From the NCBI GenBank assembly GCA_964456525.1, contig CAYWAP010000015.1:1-38342 (forward strand): a stretch of 38,342 nt of DNA. The letters are read 5' to 3'. The DNA is from Onthomonas sp964456525 (lineage in GTDB: Bacteria > Bacillota > Clostridia > Oscillospirales > Oscillospiraceae). Every line of letters starts with the position of its first letter. Position 1 is the stretch's first letter. Below, in pieces: positions 1-7,630 of this stretch. The notes below the pieces were generated by a model that worked only from the letters and a program-made list of their open reading frames with translations, was not told the origin of the DNA and did no database searches. The position numbers were made by a program, and so were the translations under genes.

Positions 1-109
1 TTCTGGTGCTTTTCTAAGTTCGTTTCACGTTGTTTAATTTACAAGGTACACAGTCTCCGTTTATCATCACATCGCTTTTCAGCTCTGCTCCAAACGGGGG
101 TTCTTTTTT

Positions 110-138
110 ATTTTAAACCACTCAGCCGAACTTGTCAA
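110..138 (-). promoter_or_regulatory. Promoter P2 of a leftward, probably rRNA, operon
   Basis: On the minus strand there is a -35 TTGACA (133-138), a 17-bp spacer and a -10 TAAAAT (110-115). The transcript would run leftward out of the window. The leader that follows (about 103 to 1) contains CCTTGTAAATTAAACAAC, very like the CTTTGAAAACTAAACAA element of Firmicute rRNA leaders. The AT-rich inverted repeat just upstream (about 143-172) could act as an UP element. I infer an rRNA operon beyond the left edge; the rRNA gene itself is not visible. Confidence 0.75.
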
Positions 139-268
139 GTCCTTTTTTCAAAATTATTTTTGAAAAAGAAATTGCATCTAAAAACAGCCCGCAGATGAAA
201 CGCAACTTTTCAGGTTCGTTTCTATGCTTTTTTCTCTTTTTTCGACTCGTTCTCTTGAGCGCTCAGTT

Positions 269-297
269 AATATACCACCACGCCGGCAAAATGTCAA
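269..297 (-). promoter_or_regulatory. Promoter P1 of a leftward, probably rRNA, operon
   Basis: Minus-strand -35 TTGACA (292-297), 17-bp spacer, -10 TATATT (269-274), a near-consensus sigma-A promoter. It lies about 160 bp upstream of P2 in the same direction, the usual tandem arrangement of Firmicute rrn operons. A perfect palindrome TGAGCGCTCA (256-265) falls on the expected transcription start. The end of gerAB lies only 30 bp upstream, with no GC-rich terminator visible between them. Confidence 0.75.
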
Positions 298-326
298 CAC
301 CCAATTTTAAAAAATTTTTGTCCTGG

Positions 327-1403
327 CTAAATTTTTCCTTTCAGGCGGCCAATAACAACCGCTCCCATCGGAAACACATAGAAGCACGCCACCGCTCCCC
401 AGACAAACCACTGCTCATATAATCTCTCCAGCTGGAGCACGGAACCGGCAATTAAATATCCCGCCGGCAGCAGGAACAACGCCGCGGCATCTCCCAACTC
501 CTTCCGCTGCGTCTGCACGCAAATCCCCATTGCTGTACAAAAGGCCCGCAGCAGCAGCGCCATCAGGACGACGTCCGTCAACACCCAGAGGGCCGCCACA
601 AAGGATTCCATCCTCTCCAATACGCCCTCAATCCGAACCTCTTTGGCCAGCACGAAAAACGGCACTTGCAGCTCAGACGTCAAATCCGGGCCAAATACCC
701 CTGTGACGACCAGTGCTAATATGGTATAGAATCCACACATGCCCGCCAGCCACTTGAGCGCCAGGCCCGTTCCGCACCCCCGCTCGTCTACCTGATTCAT
801 ACAAAACAGGAATCCAACGCCTGTTCCCGTGACGGCTGTGGCAAGCAGGCCGGCATGGAGAACTCCCGGCACATCCTCCACCCACACCGGCCATACCTCA
901 TATAGTTGAACCGACGGAAGGTTCATGACCAAAACACTGGCCACCACCAGGACAATGCCCAGAAAGAAGATCTGTCCCGCTCTGGCCAGGGCACCAAACT
1001 TCCGGTTGTTCAGCCAGATGGCCATGGCCAGGATGACCAGAAAAAACATCCCCATATCTGTGTTCGGATACAGGCTGGACACAAACCGCTCTGCATACAG
1101 CCGCAACGTGACCCCCAGCAGAAACAGCAGCATGCCCGCGCTGATGCCGCAGAGCACCTTCCCAACGCCGTTTCCATAACTCAGGCAGTATAATTCGCCC
1201 ATTCCGCCCTCCGGCAGCCGCCGGAAGACCCATCCCATGGCAAGAATCACACCCCCAACCAGCAGGAACACGACCACAAAGGCCAGCCAGCCCCCTCGCC
1301 CGGCCGCACGATCCAATCGGCTGGGGGTGAGGCGAATCAGCGGCGGCATTAACGCCACAAACTCCAGCACCAGAAACTGCCGCAGTGAGATTTTATCTTT
1401 CAT
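327..1403 (-). CDS. gerAB: Spore germination permease, GerAB / endospore permease family
   Basis: 358 residues. This is the B subunit of a GerA-type nutrient germinant receptor, in the APC-like transporter superfamily, which in Bacillus binds the germinant in the inner spore membrane. About ten hydrophobic segments fill the protein (for example residues 33-58, 88-108 and 119-135), and the length is that of the family (about 360). The start ATG sits 6 bp after the stop of the upstream 62-residue gene, and its SD (AGAGGA) overlaps that stop, so the two are translationally coupled. It is the last gene of the operon gerAA-gerAC-orf62-gerAB, which is unusual because A-B-C is the common order. The ligand cannot be deduced. 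Family assignment is from overall character and context. Confidence 0.87.
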   Translation of the reverse strand: MKDKISLRQFLVLEFVALMPPLIRLTPSRLDRAAGRGGWLAFVVVFLLVGGVILAMGWVFRRLPEGGMGELYCLSYGNGVGKVLCGISAGMLLFLLGVTLRLYAERFVSSLYPNTDMGMFFLVILAMAIWLNNRKFGALARAGQIFFLGIVLVVASVLVMNLPSVQLYEVWPVWVEDVPGVLHAGLLATAVTGTGVGFLFCMNQVDERGCGTGLALKWLAGMCGFYTILALVVTGVFGPDLTSELQVPFFVLAKEVRIEGVLERMESFVAALWVLTDVVLMALLLRAFCTAMGICVQTQRKELGDAAALFLLPAGYLIAGSVLQLERLYEQWFVWGAVACFYVFPMGAVVIGRLKGKI

Positions 1404-1409
1404 ATGATC

Positions 1410-1598
1410 TCATCCTCTGGTGAAATACTCTGCCAGCCGCCACTGCGTATCCCCCTGAAAATACCACGCCGCCAGTGCCAGACCGCTTCCCGCCAGCAGC
1501 AGCCAGACGATCAGCGCCCGCCGCTCCTGCGCCCTCCAAAGTCCCGGTATATCCCGCCAGGCGAGCAGGATCCAAACCGCCAGATAGATCCACTTCAT
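1410..1598 (-). CDS. Small two-helix membrane protein in the germinant receptor operon, possible D-subunit
   Basis: 62 residues with two likely transmembrane helices (about 1-20 and 28-47) joined by a charged loop (RAQERR), and a short tail ending in FTRG. The ATG overlaps the gerAC stop in an ATGA, and its own stop overlaps the gerAB SD, so it is clearly a translated member of the operon. Small two-helix proteins called D-subunits are known beside some Bacillus germinant receptors and modulate receptor activity. Size, topology and position fit that class, but I see no diagnostic motif. The D-subunit call is inference; the existence of the gene is well supported by the double coupling. Confidence 0.75.
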   Translation of the reverse strand: MKWIYLAVWILLAWRDIPGLWRAQERRALIVWLLLAGSGLALAAWYFQGDTQWRLAEYFTRG

Positions 1599-2743
1599 GA
1601 CCCCTCGCTTTCACGGCCCACATCATAGCCGCGCTCCACATTGCTGACCACGTTCACTGACAGCGCCAGATTGGGATACCATTCGTCCCAGTTTTCCTCA
1701 ATGAGAGCGCTTTTCGATGCGCATTGCAGCCGCATTTGACGCCGGAGATGGAATACATCCACTTCCGCCTCCTGCACTTTGTTCAAGACGCCCTCCACCT
1801 GTCCCTGCAAGTCGGCGGATAACGCCCGCTCCAGCTCCTCCACCACATCTTGATCCAACAGATCCGAGGCGCCTTGCATTTCGGCTATATCCGCCTTTGC
1901 GGACATCTGACAGCCAATTCCCGTCAGGACGCCCTCCTGCCACACCGGCTCCCAGGCGCATGTCAGCGAAGTCAGGCTCAGTCCTGCCACATCTCCGTTG
2001 GACATCGTCACCTCTACCACGCCGTCTTCCGCCATTCCCGTCAAAATGGCCGCCGCCCGCGCCTCCTCATCGCAGAGGTGCTCCTGTACCTGATCGTTGG
2101 AAATCCAGGCCATTCCCCTGGCCTCAATCTCCATCTCGTCCTCCCCTTCCGTCAGCTCTATGACGGGAAGCAGTGCGCAACCGTTATCGGCAAGATCTAT
2201 GAGCGCCTGACGCACGGTCACCACCCATCCCTCCGACTCCAGCTTGTAATCCCGGGAGATGGATTCCAGACGGTCCGTGGCGGAGCTTTTATCCGTGGCC
2301 ATCTGCTCCAAAAAGTCCCCTGCCGGACGGCCGGAGGCCAGGAAGAGTTTGGTGTCCATTCGCATTTCATAGTCCTGCTTGAGGAACGCCAGCAAGTCCG
2401 ACAGCCCCTCCTCCACCGCCTCTTCACTGACCAGACACTGGTTCACCGCGCCATAGCTGACGTAGCCGTCCCCCTGCGTCCGAATGGAGAGACACGCCCC
2501 GTACACGGTCGCCCCCTCCTCGCTCAACACCACCGGGGGCAGCGGTTCACTGCCCTCCGTCCCCGCCTTGACCGCGCTGGACACCGTCACCAGCAGGGGC
2601 TTTTCCTCCCCTTTGTCCAGGGCCAGCGTCCGCATCAGCTCCACGCGGGTAATGTCCTGGGAGTCGGGCAGCAAATTTCCGCTGCACCCGGTCAGCACCA
2701 GGCAAAGCAGCAGCGGCATCCACACCAGAAATCCTTTTTCCAT
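1595..2743 (-). CDS. gerAC: Germinant receptor lipoprotein GerAC, Ger(x)C family
   Basis: 382 residues. This is the C subunit of the receptor, a lipoprotein on the outer face of the inner spore membrane. The N-terminus is a lipoprotein signal: hydrophobic residues 5-17, then lipobox LTGC (17-20) with Cys20 as the lipidation site. The conserved N-terminal pattern (DI.RVELMRTLALDKG) and the C-terminal half with long helices and an EENWDEWYPNL segment are typical of Ger(x)C proteins, and the length fits (360-400). The SD AAGGTGG precedes the ATG. It follows gerAA by 58 bp and overlaps the small membrane gene by 4 bp. Its position directly after gerAA, before the B gene, is atypical but seen in some Clostridia. 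Confidence 0.9.
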   Translation of the reverse strand: MEKGFLVWMPLLLCLVLTGCSGNLLPDSQDITRVELMRTLALDKGEEKPLLVTVSSAVKAGTEGSEPLPPVVLSEEGATVYGACLSIRTQGDGYVSYGAVNQCLVSEEAVEEGLSDLLAFLKQDYEMRMDTKLFLASGRPAGDFLEQMATDKSSATDRLESISRDYKLESEGWVVTVRQALIDLADNGCALLPVIELTEGEDEMEIEARGMAWISNDQVQEHLCDEEARAAAILTGMAEDGVVEVTMSNGDVAGLSLTSLTCAWEPVWQEGVLTGIGCQMSAKADIAEMQGASDLLDQDVVEELERALSADLQGQVEGVLNKVQEAEVDVFHLRRQMRLQCASKSALIEENWDEWYPNLALSVNVVSNVERGYDVGRESEGS

Positions 2744-2801
2744 AGTCCACCTTCGCGAAATTTGCTTTTTTCTCTGTTCTCGCAGCGTGTTCGCCGTCCT
2801 C

Positions 2802-4301
2802 TTATTTCTGCCGCCGCAGGTTCTCCGGTTTGAGCGCCGTCTCCCGCAGCTTGGTCTCGGGCAGGGGCTGGCGCATCAGCACGTGGCCCTCCACCTGCTC
2901 CCCCGGCACTGTGGCAAAGGGCGTCAAATAGGCCATGCCAAAGTGCTCCAAATCCGCCAGATGCAGCACCAGAAAGACAAAGCCGGATATCATGCCAAAA
3001 AATCCGCTGATCCCTGCCAGCACCGCAATTCCCATTCGCCACAGCCGCAGCGCATTGGCAAAGTCCTGATTGGGCATGGTAAAGCCGGTAATGCCGGTTA
3101 CCGCCACCACAATGACGACCACCGGCGAGAGGATTTTGGCATCTACCGCCGCCTGCCCCACCACCAGGCCGCCAATGATCGACACGGTCTGCCCAATGGT
3201 TGCCGGGAGCCGTTGCCCCGCCTCCTGCAAGATTTCAAAGGCAATGAGCAGCCCGACCACCTCCACCGGCGTGGCAAAGGGAACTTCCTGTTTGCTGGCG
3301 ATGATGGAAATCGCCAGCTGGGTGGGGATGATTTCAAAGTGGAAGGTCGCCGCCGCCACATAAAAACCCGGCAGCAGCAGCGAAACCAGCAGACAGATAT
3401 ACCGCAAAATCAACAGGGCGGACGCGGCCACCCAATGGTAGCACCGGTCCTGGGGCGTCTGCATAAACTGGTCGATATTGCCGGGAAGCAGGCACCCCAA
3501 CGGAATCCCATCGATCAGGATGCCCACCCTGCCGTCCAGCAGCCCCTGGGAAAACCGGTCGGGCCGCTCGGTAAACATCATCTGGGGAAACAACGTTTTC
3601 CGCTCATCCGTCAAATATTCTTCAACGTCCCCTGTGGATAACACGCCGTCAATGTCGATTTCGCTCAGTTTTTTCCACACATCCTCCACCAACTGTGCGT
3701 TGGTTATGCCCTCCAGCCAGACCAGGTCCACCGGAGACACCGTCCTCCGGCCCAGGTTGATCTCCCGGAGTTTCAGCTTTGGATCCCGCAGCCGGCGGCG
3801 GACCAGGCTGGAATTGGTTCGGATGCTCTCCACAAAGGAATCTCTGGCCCCTTTTGGCTCGTTTTCGTTCAGGGGGGAGTCCACGCCGCGCTTTTCCTCC
3901 GTGGGAACCGCACAGGTCACAACCTCATCCTCCCGAAAATACACCGCCACGCTGCCGTCAATCAGATCCGCCGCCGTCTCCCCCAGCGTGTCCCGTTTTT
4001 CTGCCGACAGATTCCAGACGCCGCCCTCCAGCAGCCGCTTCAGCTGCTCCCGGCTCTCCGGGGCCGGACCGGTCACCAGCGGCCGGATAATGTAGTCGTT
4101 GAGCCGCTCGCTTTTTATCATCCCGTTGATCCAGAAGAGCCGGTAACGCGCCCCGGTATCGGACACAATCTCTTTTTCCGCAAAGTCCGCGCAATCCGTA
4201 AACAACGCGCGCAGGGCCGACTGGTCCGCTTTCTCCGGAAAGGGCGCCGCCCCCTGCGGATGAAAGGGCACCGCCCCCACACTTCGTCCAAAAAATCCCA
4301 T
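2802..4301 (-). CDS. gerAA: Spore germination protein GerAA, GerA family
   Basis: 499 residues. This is the A subunit of the germinant receptor; family members are thought to assemble into an ion-release channel in the inner spore membrane. The soluble N-terminal half (about 1-280) carries family motifs such as LVWLEGITN, DRFSQGLLDGRVGI and IDGIPLGCLLPG. The C-terminal half has about five membrane segments, among them LLLPGFYVAAATFH, a PFATPVEVVGLLIAFEILQEAG stretch, and GGLVVGQAAVDA. It is the first gene of the operon. The SD is a purine-rich GGAGTGGGG just before the ATG. Such operons are normally sigma-G dependent; I could not place a convincing sigma-G promoter upstream. Family assignment is very secure. 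Confidence 0.93.
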   Translation of the reverse strand: MGFFGRSVGAVPFHPQGAAPFPEKADQSALRALFTDCADFAEKEIVSDTGARYRLFWINGMIKSERLNDYIIRPLVTGPAPESREQLKRLLEGGVWNLSAEKRDTLGETAADLIDGSVAVYFREDEVVTCAVPTEEKRGVDSPLNENEPKGARDSFVESIRTNSSLVRRRLRDPKLKLREINLGRRTVSPVDLVWLEGITNAQLVEDVWKKLSEIDIDGVLSTGDVEEYLTDERKTLFPQMMFTERPDRFSQGLLDGRVGILIDGIPLGCLLPGNIDQFMQTPQDRCYHWVAASALLILRYICLLVSLLLPGFYVAAATFHFEIIPTQLAISIIASKQEVPFATPVEVVGLLIAFEILQEAGQRLPATIGQTVSIIGGLVVGQAAVDAKILSPVVVIVVAVTGITGFTMPNQDFANALRLWRMGIAVLAGISGFFGMISGFVFLVLHLADLEHFGMAYLTPFATVPGEQVEGHVLMRQPLPETKLRETALKPENLRRQK

Positions 4302-4473
4302 TGGGTCCCCACTCCATTTCCTGTTGTTGTGGAAAGTATTGCCGAAGGCGCCCCGTTTTATGCGCGCCGGTCCGGCGGATTGCCGGGATGCCCCTTTGCC
4401 AAATGCTGGTTCCCTGTGCCCCGTTTACGGCCCATGTTCCACCCCCCACTGGTAAAGCGTGCCAAAACGGTTA

Positions 4474-4502
4474 TTGACACCGTGTTTTGGGATTGATAAA
4501 AT
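4474..4502 (+). promoter_or_regulatory. Sigma-A promoter of the YheO-like regulator gene
   Basis: -35 TTGACA (4474-4479), 17-bp spacer, -10 TAAAAT (4497-4502), start expected near 4509. Between the start and the SD lie repeated TTGATAC/TTGATAT units (about 4519-4562), which could be an operator for the encoded regulator. Confidence 0.8.
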
Positions 4503-4575
4503 ACTTCTTATAAAATCATTTGATACTTTGATACGGTGTTTTTCCATACCGATATTGATATAAGGAGTGATATCT

Positions 4576-5211
4576 GTGACCCGGGACGAGGCCTTTGAAT
4601 TTTTAGATCGAACCGCCCGCGGCATTGCGGAGACCTTCGGCAGCAGCTGTGAAACGCTGGTACATGATATGAGCGTTCCCTCCCACCCCATCCTCTCCAT
4701 TTACAACGGCCAGGTTTCCGGCAGGACGGTTGGCTCTACCATGGACATCCTCGGCAACGAAACCATGCTGGATGAGGAGGCTTTGCACAGGGACTTTGTC
4801 AACCTCTATGCAACCACGCCCTCTGGCCGGCAGATCAAAAGCTCCACCTTTCACATGATTGGAGAGGACTACAATCTGGCCCTTGGCATCAACTTTGACT
4901 ACACATCCCTGGTTTACGCCAATCGGATTCTGGTGGACTTGATGCGCTCAGACGCCGATTTGAAAAGCGCGCTGTGGAAGGGCAGCGACAGCCACCTTGC
5001 CGGCATCTTCGACGAGTGCCTGTCCGCCGTGGGAAAGCCCGTCAACGCCCTGACCAAAGCCGACCGCCTGAAGGTCATTCAGCTGCTCATGCAGAAGGAC
5101 GCGTTTTCCTTCCGAAAAGCCGTCCCCTTCATCTCCCACCGCCTGGGCGTCAGCCGTTATACCATTTACAAGTATCTCGGCGAACTGGAGGACTCCCCCG
5201 CCGGGGAGTAA
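4576..5211 (+). CDS. YheO-like PAS domain / C-terminal HTH transcriptional regulator
   Basis: 211 residues from the GTG at 4576, chosen because AAGGAG (4562-4567) lies 8 bp upstream; an earlier in-frame GTG at 4567 overlaps that SD. The N-terminal PAS-like domain (about 1-115) shows the YheO signature (CETLVHD, then SIYNGQVSGRTVG, then HMIGEDYNLALGINFD). The C-terminal HTH (about 170-205) has the pattern AVPFISHRLGVSRYTIYKYL. The family includes DauR, a regulator of D-arginine use in Pseudomonas, but most members have no known ligand. It is divergent from the germination operon and has its own promoter. A link to germination is possible but not shown. Confidence 0.87.
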   Translation: MTRDEAFEFLDRTARGIAETFGSSCETLVHDMSVPSHPILSIYNGQVSGRTVGSTMDILGNETMLDEEALHRDFVNLYATTPSGRQIKSSTFHMIGEDYNLALGINFDYTSLVYANRILVDLMRSDADLKSALWKGSDSHLAGIFDECLSAVGKPVNALTKADRLKVIQLLMQKDAFSFRKAVPFISHRLGVSRYTIYKYLGELEDSPAGE

Positions 5212-5282
5212 GCCCCTCTCGACGGTTTGCGGGGGCAGTTCGCCGCGTGTCTCCCCCTTTCCTCAGCGGTTTCGCCGGACTT

Positions 5283-5304
5283 TTCCGGTTTGCCGGAACT
5301 TTTT
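5283..5304 (+). terminator. Rho-independent terminator after the regulator gene
   Basis: Hairpin TTCCGG-TTTG-CCGGAA (5283-5298) followed by CTTTTT. It lies about 70 bp after the regulator stop. A second GC hairpin, ACTCCCC/GGGGAGT (5192-5209), overlaps the stop codon but has no T-run. The rest of the 317-bp gap up to trmL holds only the trmL promoter. Confidence 0.65.
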
Positions 5305-5483
5305 GAGGCTTCTCCTTTTTTCCAAGCCAAATGTGTTCCGGCGGGTTTTGCACCTGCGGCCCCCCGTTTCTGTCAATCAGCAAGTTGGACAGAAATTGAA
5401 TTGCTTTTTTGTGAAAAATGCCCCGCCCTGTTCCCCCTTTTTAAAAAACTTGCAAAAAGCGCGTAAAACGCGGTGATTTGCTG

Positions 5484-5512
5484 TTGATTTTCCGGCAAAA
5501 ATAGAATAGAAT
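5484..5512 (+). promoter_or_regulatory. Sigma-A promoter of trmL
   Basis: -35 TTGATT (5484-5489), 17-bp spacer, -10 TAGAAT (5507-5512), with the SD GGGGGTG and start codon shortly downstream. Confidence 0.65.
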
Positions 5513-5540
5513 GATACAAGTATAGGGGGTGAATGAAAGA

Positions 5541-6041
5541 ATGATCCATATCGTTCTGGTGGAACCGGAAATTCCGCAGAACACCGGAAACGTTGCCCGC
5601 ACCTGTGCGGTCACCGGCATGAGCCTGCACCTCATTCACCCGATGGGATTTGAGATCTCCGAAAAGTGGGTTCGCCGGGCCGGGCTGGATTACTGGGACA
5701 AGGTTTCCATTACGGAATATGAGAGTTTGGACGATCTCTTCGCCCGCCATCCGGAGGCCGGGCAGGATCTGTGGCTGGCCACCACCAAAGCATCCAGAGG
5801 GTATACCGACGTCTGTTACAGTCCGGACTGCTGGTTGTTTTTTGGCAAGGAGACGGCCGGCCTTTCCGAAGACTTTCGGGTGGCATACCGGGACCGCTGC
5901 GTGCGCATTCCCATGCTGCCGGATGTCCGCTGTCTCAATCTTTCCAATTCCGTCGCCGTCCTGGCCTATGAGGCCCTGCGGCAGTGCGGTTTCCCCGGGC
6001 TCACCGGCGTCGGCGCCATGGGTGGGAATCCCACACCGTGA
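5541..6041 (+). CDS. trmL: tRNA (cytidine(34)-2'-O)-methyltransferase TrmL
   Basis: 166 residues from the ATG at 5541, which has GGGGGTG 9-10 bp upstream; a GTG at 5529 in the same frame overlaps the SD and is less likely. It is a SPOUT-class methyltransferase that 2'-O-methylates the wobble base of tRNA-Leu species. Motifs run from EPEIPQNTGNVARTC near the N-terminus, through FGKETAGLSE (motif 2), to the trefoil-knot segment IPMLPDVRCLNLSNSVAVLAYEALRQ-like region near the C-terminus (SAM site). The length is typical (about 155-170). It is a single gene between its own promoter and pgk. A tRNA-Leu gene lies further along the window, but no operon link exists. Confidence 0.93.
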   Translation: MIHIVLVEPEIPQNTGNVARTCAVTGMSLHLIHPMGFEISEKWVRRAGLDYWDKVSITEYESLDDLFARHPEAGQDLWLATTKASRGYTDVCYSPDCWLFFGKETAGLSEDFRVAYRDRCVRIPMLPDVRCLNLSNSVAVLAYEALRQCGFPGLTGVGAMGGNPTP

Positions 6042-6209
6042 GCGTAAAGGGACACATCTTACGATCTGTTCCTGGTTAAAGCCCCTTTGCTTTGTCATAC
6101 TATAGTTGCTTTCCTTTTTGTTTAATACGCCCGTCTGGGCTTATTGATAAATCAACTAAATAATTCTGGAACGGCTGTAAAGGGCCAAAATAGAAAGGAG
6201 TAATTTATT

Positions 6210-7415
6210 ATGAATTACAACAAAAAGACAGTCACAGACATTGATGTTGCCGGCAAGAAAGTCCTGCTGCGCTGCGACTTCAACGTCCCTATGGCAAAAG
6301 ATGGTTCCGGCGTCATCACAGACGACAAGCGGATTCGCGCCGCTCTGCCCACCATTCAGTATCTGCTGGAGCAGAACGCCGCAGTCATCGCCTGCTCCCA
6401 CATGGGCAAGCCCAAGGGTGAGTGGAAGCCCGAGCTGTCCATGAAGCCCGTTGCAGCCCGTCTGTCCGAACTGCTGGGCAAGGACGTGATTCTGGCCGCT
6501 GACATCGTCGGCGAGGACGCACAGGCCAAGGCCGCCGCTCTGCAGCCCGGCCAGATCCTGCTGCTGGAGAACCTGCGCTATGACAAGGGCGAGACGAAGA
6601 ACGACCCCGCATTTGCCAAGGCTCTGGCCGATTTGGCCGGCCCGGACGGCGTCTATGTCTCCGACGCATTCGGCACGGTTCACCGCGCCCACGCCTCCAC
6701 CGCAGGCGTCGCCGCCTATCTCCCCGCCGTCTCCGGCTTCCTGATCCAGAAGGAGCTGGAAATCATCGGCGGCGCACTGGCCGCTCCCAAGCGTCCTCTG
6801 GTGGCAATCCTGGGCGGCTCCAAGGTTTCCTCCAAGATTGGCGTCATCAACAACCTGCTGGAAATTGCCGACACCGTGATTATTGGCGGCGGCATGGCCT
6901 ACACCTTTGCAGCCGCTCAGGGCGGCAAGGTCGGCAACTCCCTGCTGGAGGCCGACTGGGAGCAGTATGCTCTGGACATGATTCAGAAGGCTAAGGAAAA
7001 GGGCGTGAAGCTGCTGCTGCCCACGGACACCGTGGCCGCCAACGCGTTTGCCCCCGACGCAGACTCTCAGGTCGTCCCCACTGGCGCCATTCCGGACGGC
7101 TGGCAGGGGCTGGACATCGGCCCGGACACCGTCAAGGCCTACTGCGAAGCTGTGTCCGATGCCGGCACGGTCATCTGGAACGGCCCCATGGGCGTCTTTG
7201 AGTTTGAGAAGTTTGCCACCGGCACCAAGGCCGTGGCGGAAGCTCTGTCCAAGACCTCGGCGATCACCATCATCGGCGGCGGCGACTCCGCTGCGGCGGT
7301 TCAGCAGCTGGGCTATGCCGAGAAGATGACCCACATCTCCACCGGCGGCGGCGCTTCTCTGGAGTTTATGGAAGGCAAAGAGCTTCCCGGCGTAGCTGCC
7401 CTGCTGGACAAGTAA
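6210..7415 (+). CDS. pgk: Phosphoglycerate kinase
   Basis: 401 residues, the normal length. It converts 1,3-bisphosphoglycerate and ADP to 3-phosphoglycerate and ATP in the cytoplasm. Visible motifs are LRCDFNVPM near residues 20-28 (substrate binding), the hinge/nucleotide segment GGSKVSSKIGV near residue 206, NGPMGVFE near 330, and the C-terminal GGGDSAAAV (nucleotide loop). The SD AAAGGAG lies about 10 bp before the ATG. It is first in the series pgk-tpiA-gpmI on one strand; gapA is not adjacent here. I could not find a confident promoter in the 168 bp after trmL. The 215-bp gap to tpiA contains a GC hairpin but no clear terminator, so co-transcription is plausible. Confidence 0.97.
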   Translation: MNYNKKTVTDIDVAGKKVLLRCDFNVPMAKDGSGVITDDKRIRAALPTIQYLLEQNAAVIACSHMGKPKGEWKPELSMKPVAARLSELLGKDVILAADIVGEDAQAKAAALQPGQILLLENLRYDKGETKNDPAFAKALADLAGPDGVYVSDAFGTVHRAHASTAGVAAYLPAVSGFLIQKELEIIGGALAAPKRPLVAILGGSKVSSKIGVINNLLEIADTVIIGGGMAYTFAAAQGGKVGNSLLEADWEQYALDMIQKAKEKGVKLLLPTDTVAANAFAPDADSQVVPTGAIPDGWQGLDIGPDTVKAYCEAVSDAGTVIWNGPMGVFEFEKFATGTKAVAEALSKTSAITIIGGGDSAAAVQQLGYAEKMTHISTGGGASLEFMEGKELPGVAALLDK

Positions 7416-7431
7416 GGACGCTATGCTGCGC

Positions 7432-7463
7432 GGCGTGTCCCCCCTTTTCGGTGGGGATGCGCC
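7432..7463 (+). other. GC-rich hairpin between pgk and tpiA
   Basis: Arms GGCGTGTCCCC (7432-7442) and GGGGATGCGCC (7453-7463) pair over 11 bp with two wobbles, with a 10-nt loop. It lacks a T-run, so it is more likely an mRNA stability or processing element than a terminator. This is inferred from structure only. Confidence 0.45.
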
Positions 7464-7630
7464 CTGCTCACCCCTTCAGCCCCTTTCCGCAAGCAGGTTT
7501 CCCCTATGGCTTTCGGAGGGCAGCCCATTCCACGGGGCGTGGATGTGTCTATTCACGCGTTCCATTCCTCATCTGAGGTTCTAAAAATAAAACAGCGTAC
7601 TCTGCTGGAGTACAAGAAAGAGGTTCCATT

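Noticed and set aside
132..422. A 96-codon plus-strand frame at the left edge
   Set aside because: It overlaps both leftward promoters and the 3' end of gerAB, and is AT-rich with no SD.
4356..4385. Sigma-G promoter for the germination operon
   Set aside because: CATAAAA on the minus strand with GCAAT about 16 bp upstream is only a weak fit, so I did not annotate it.
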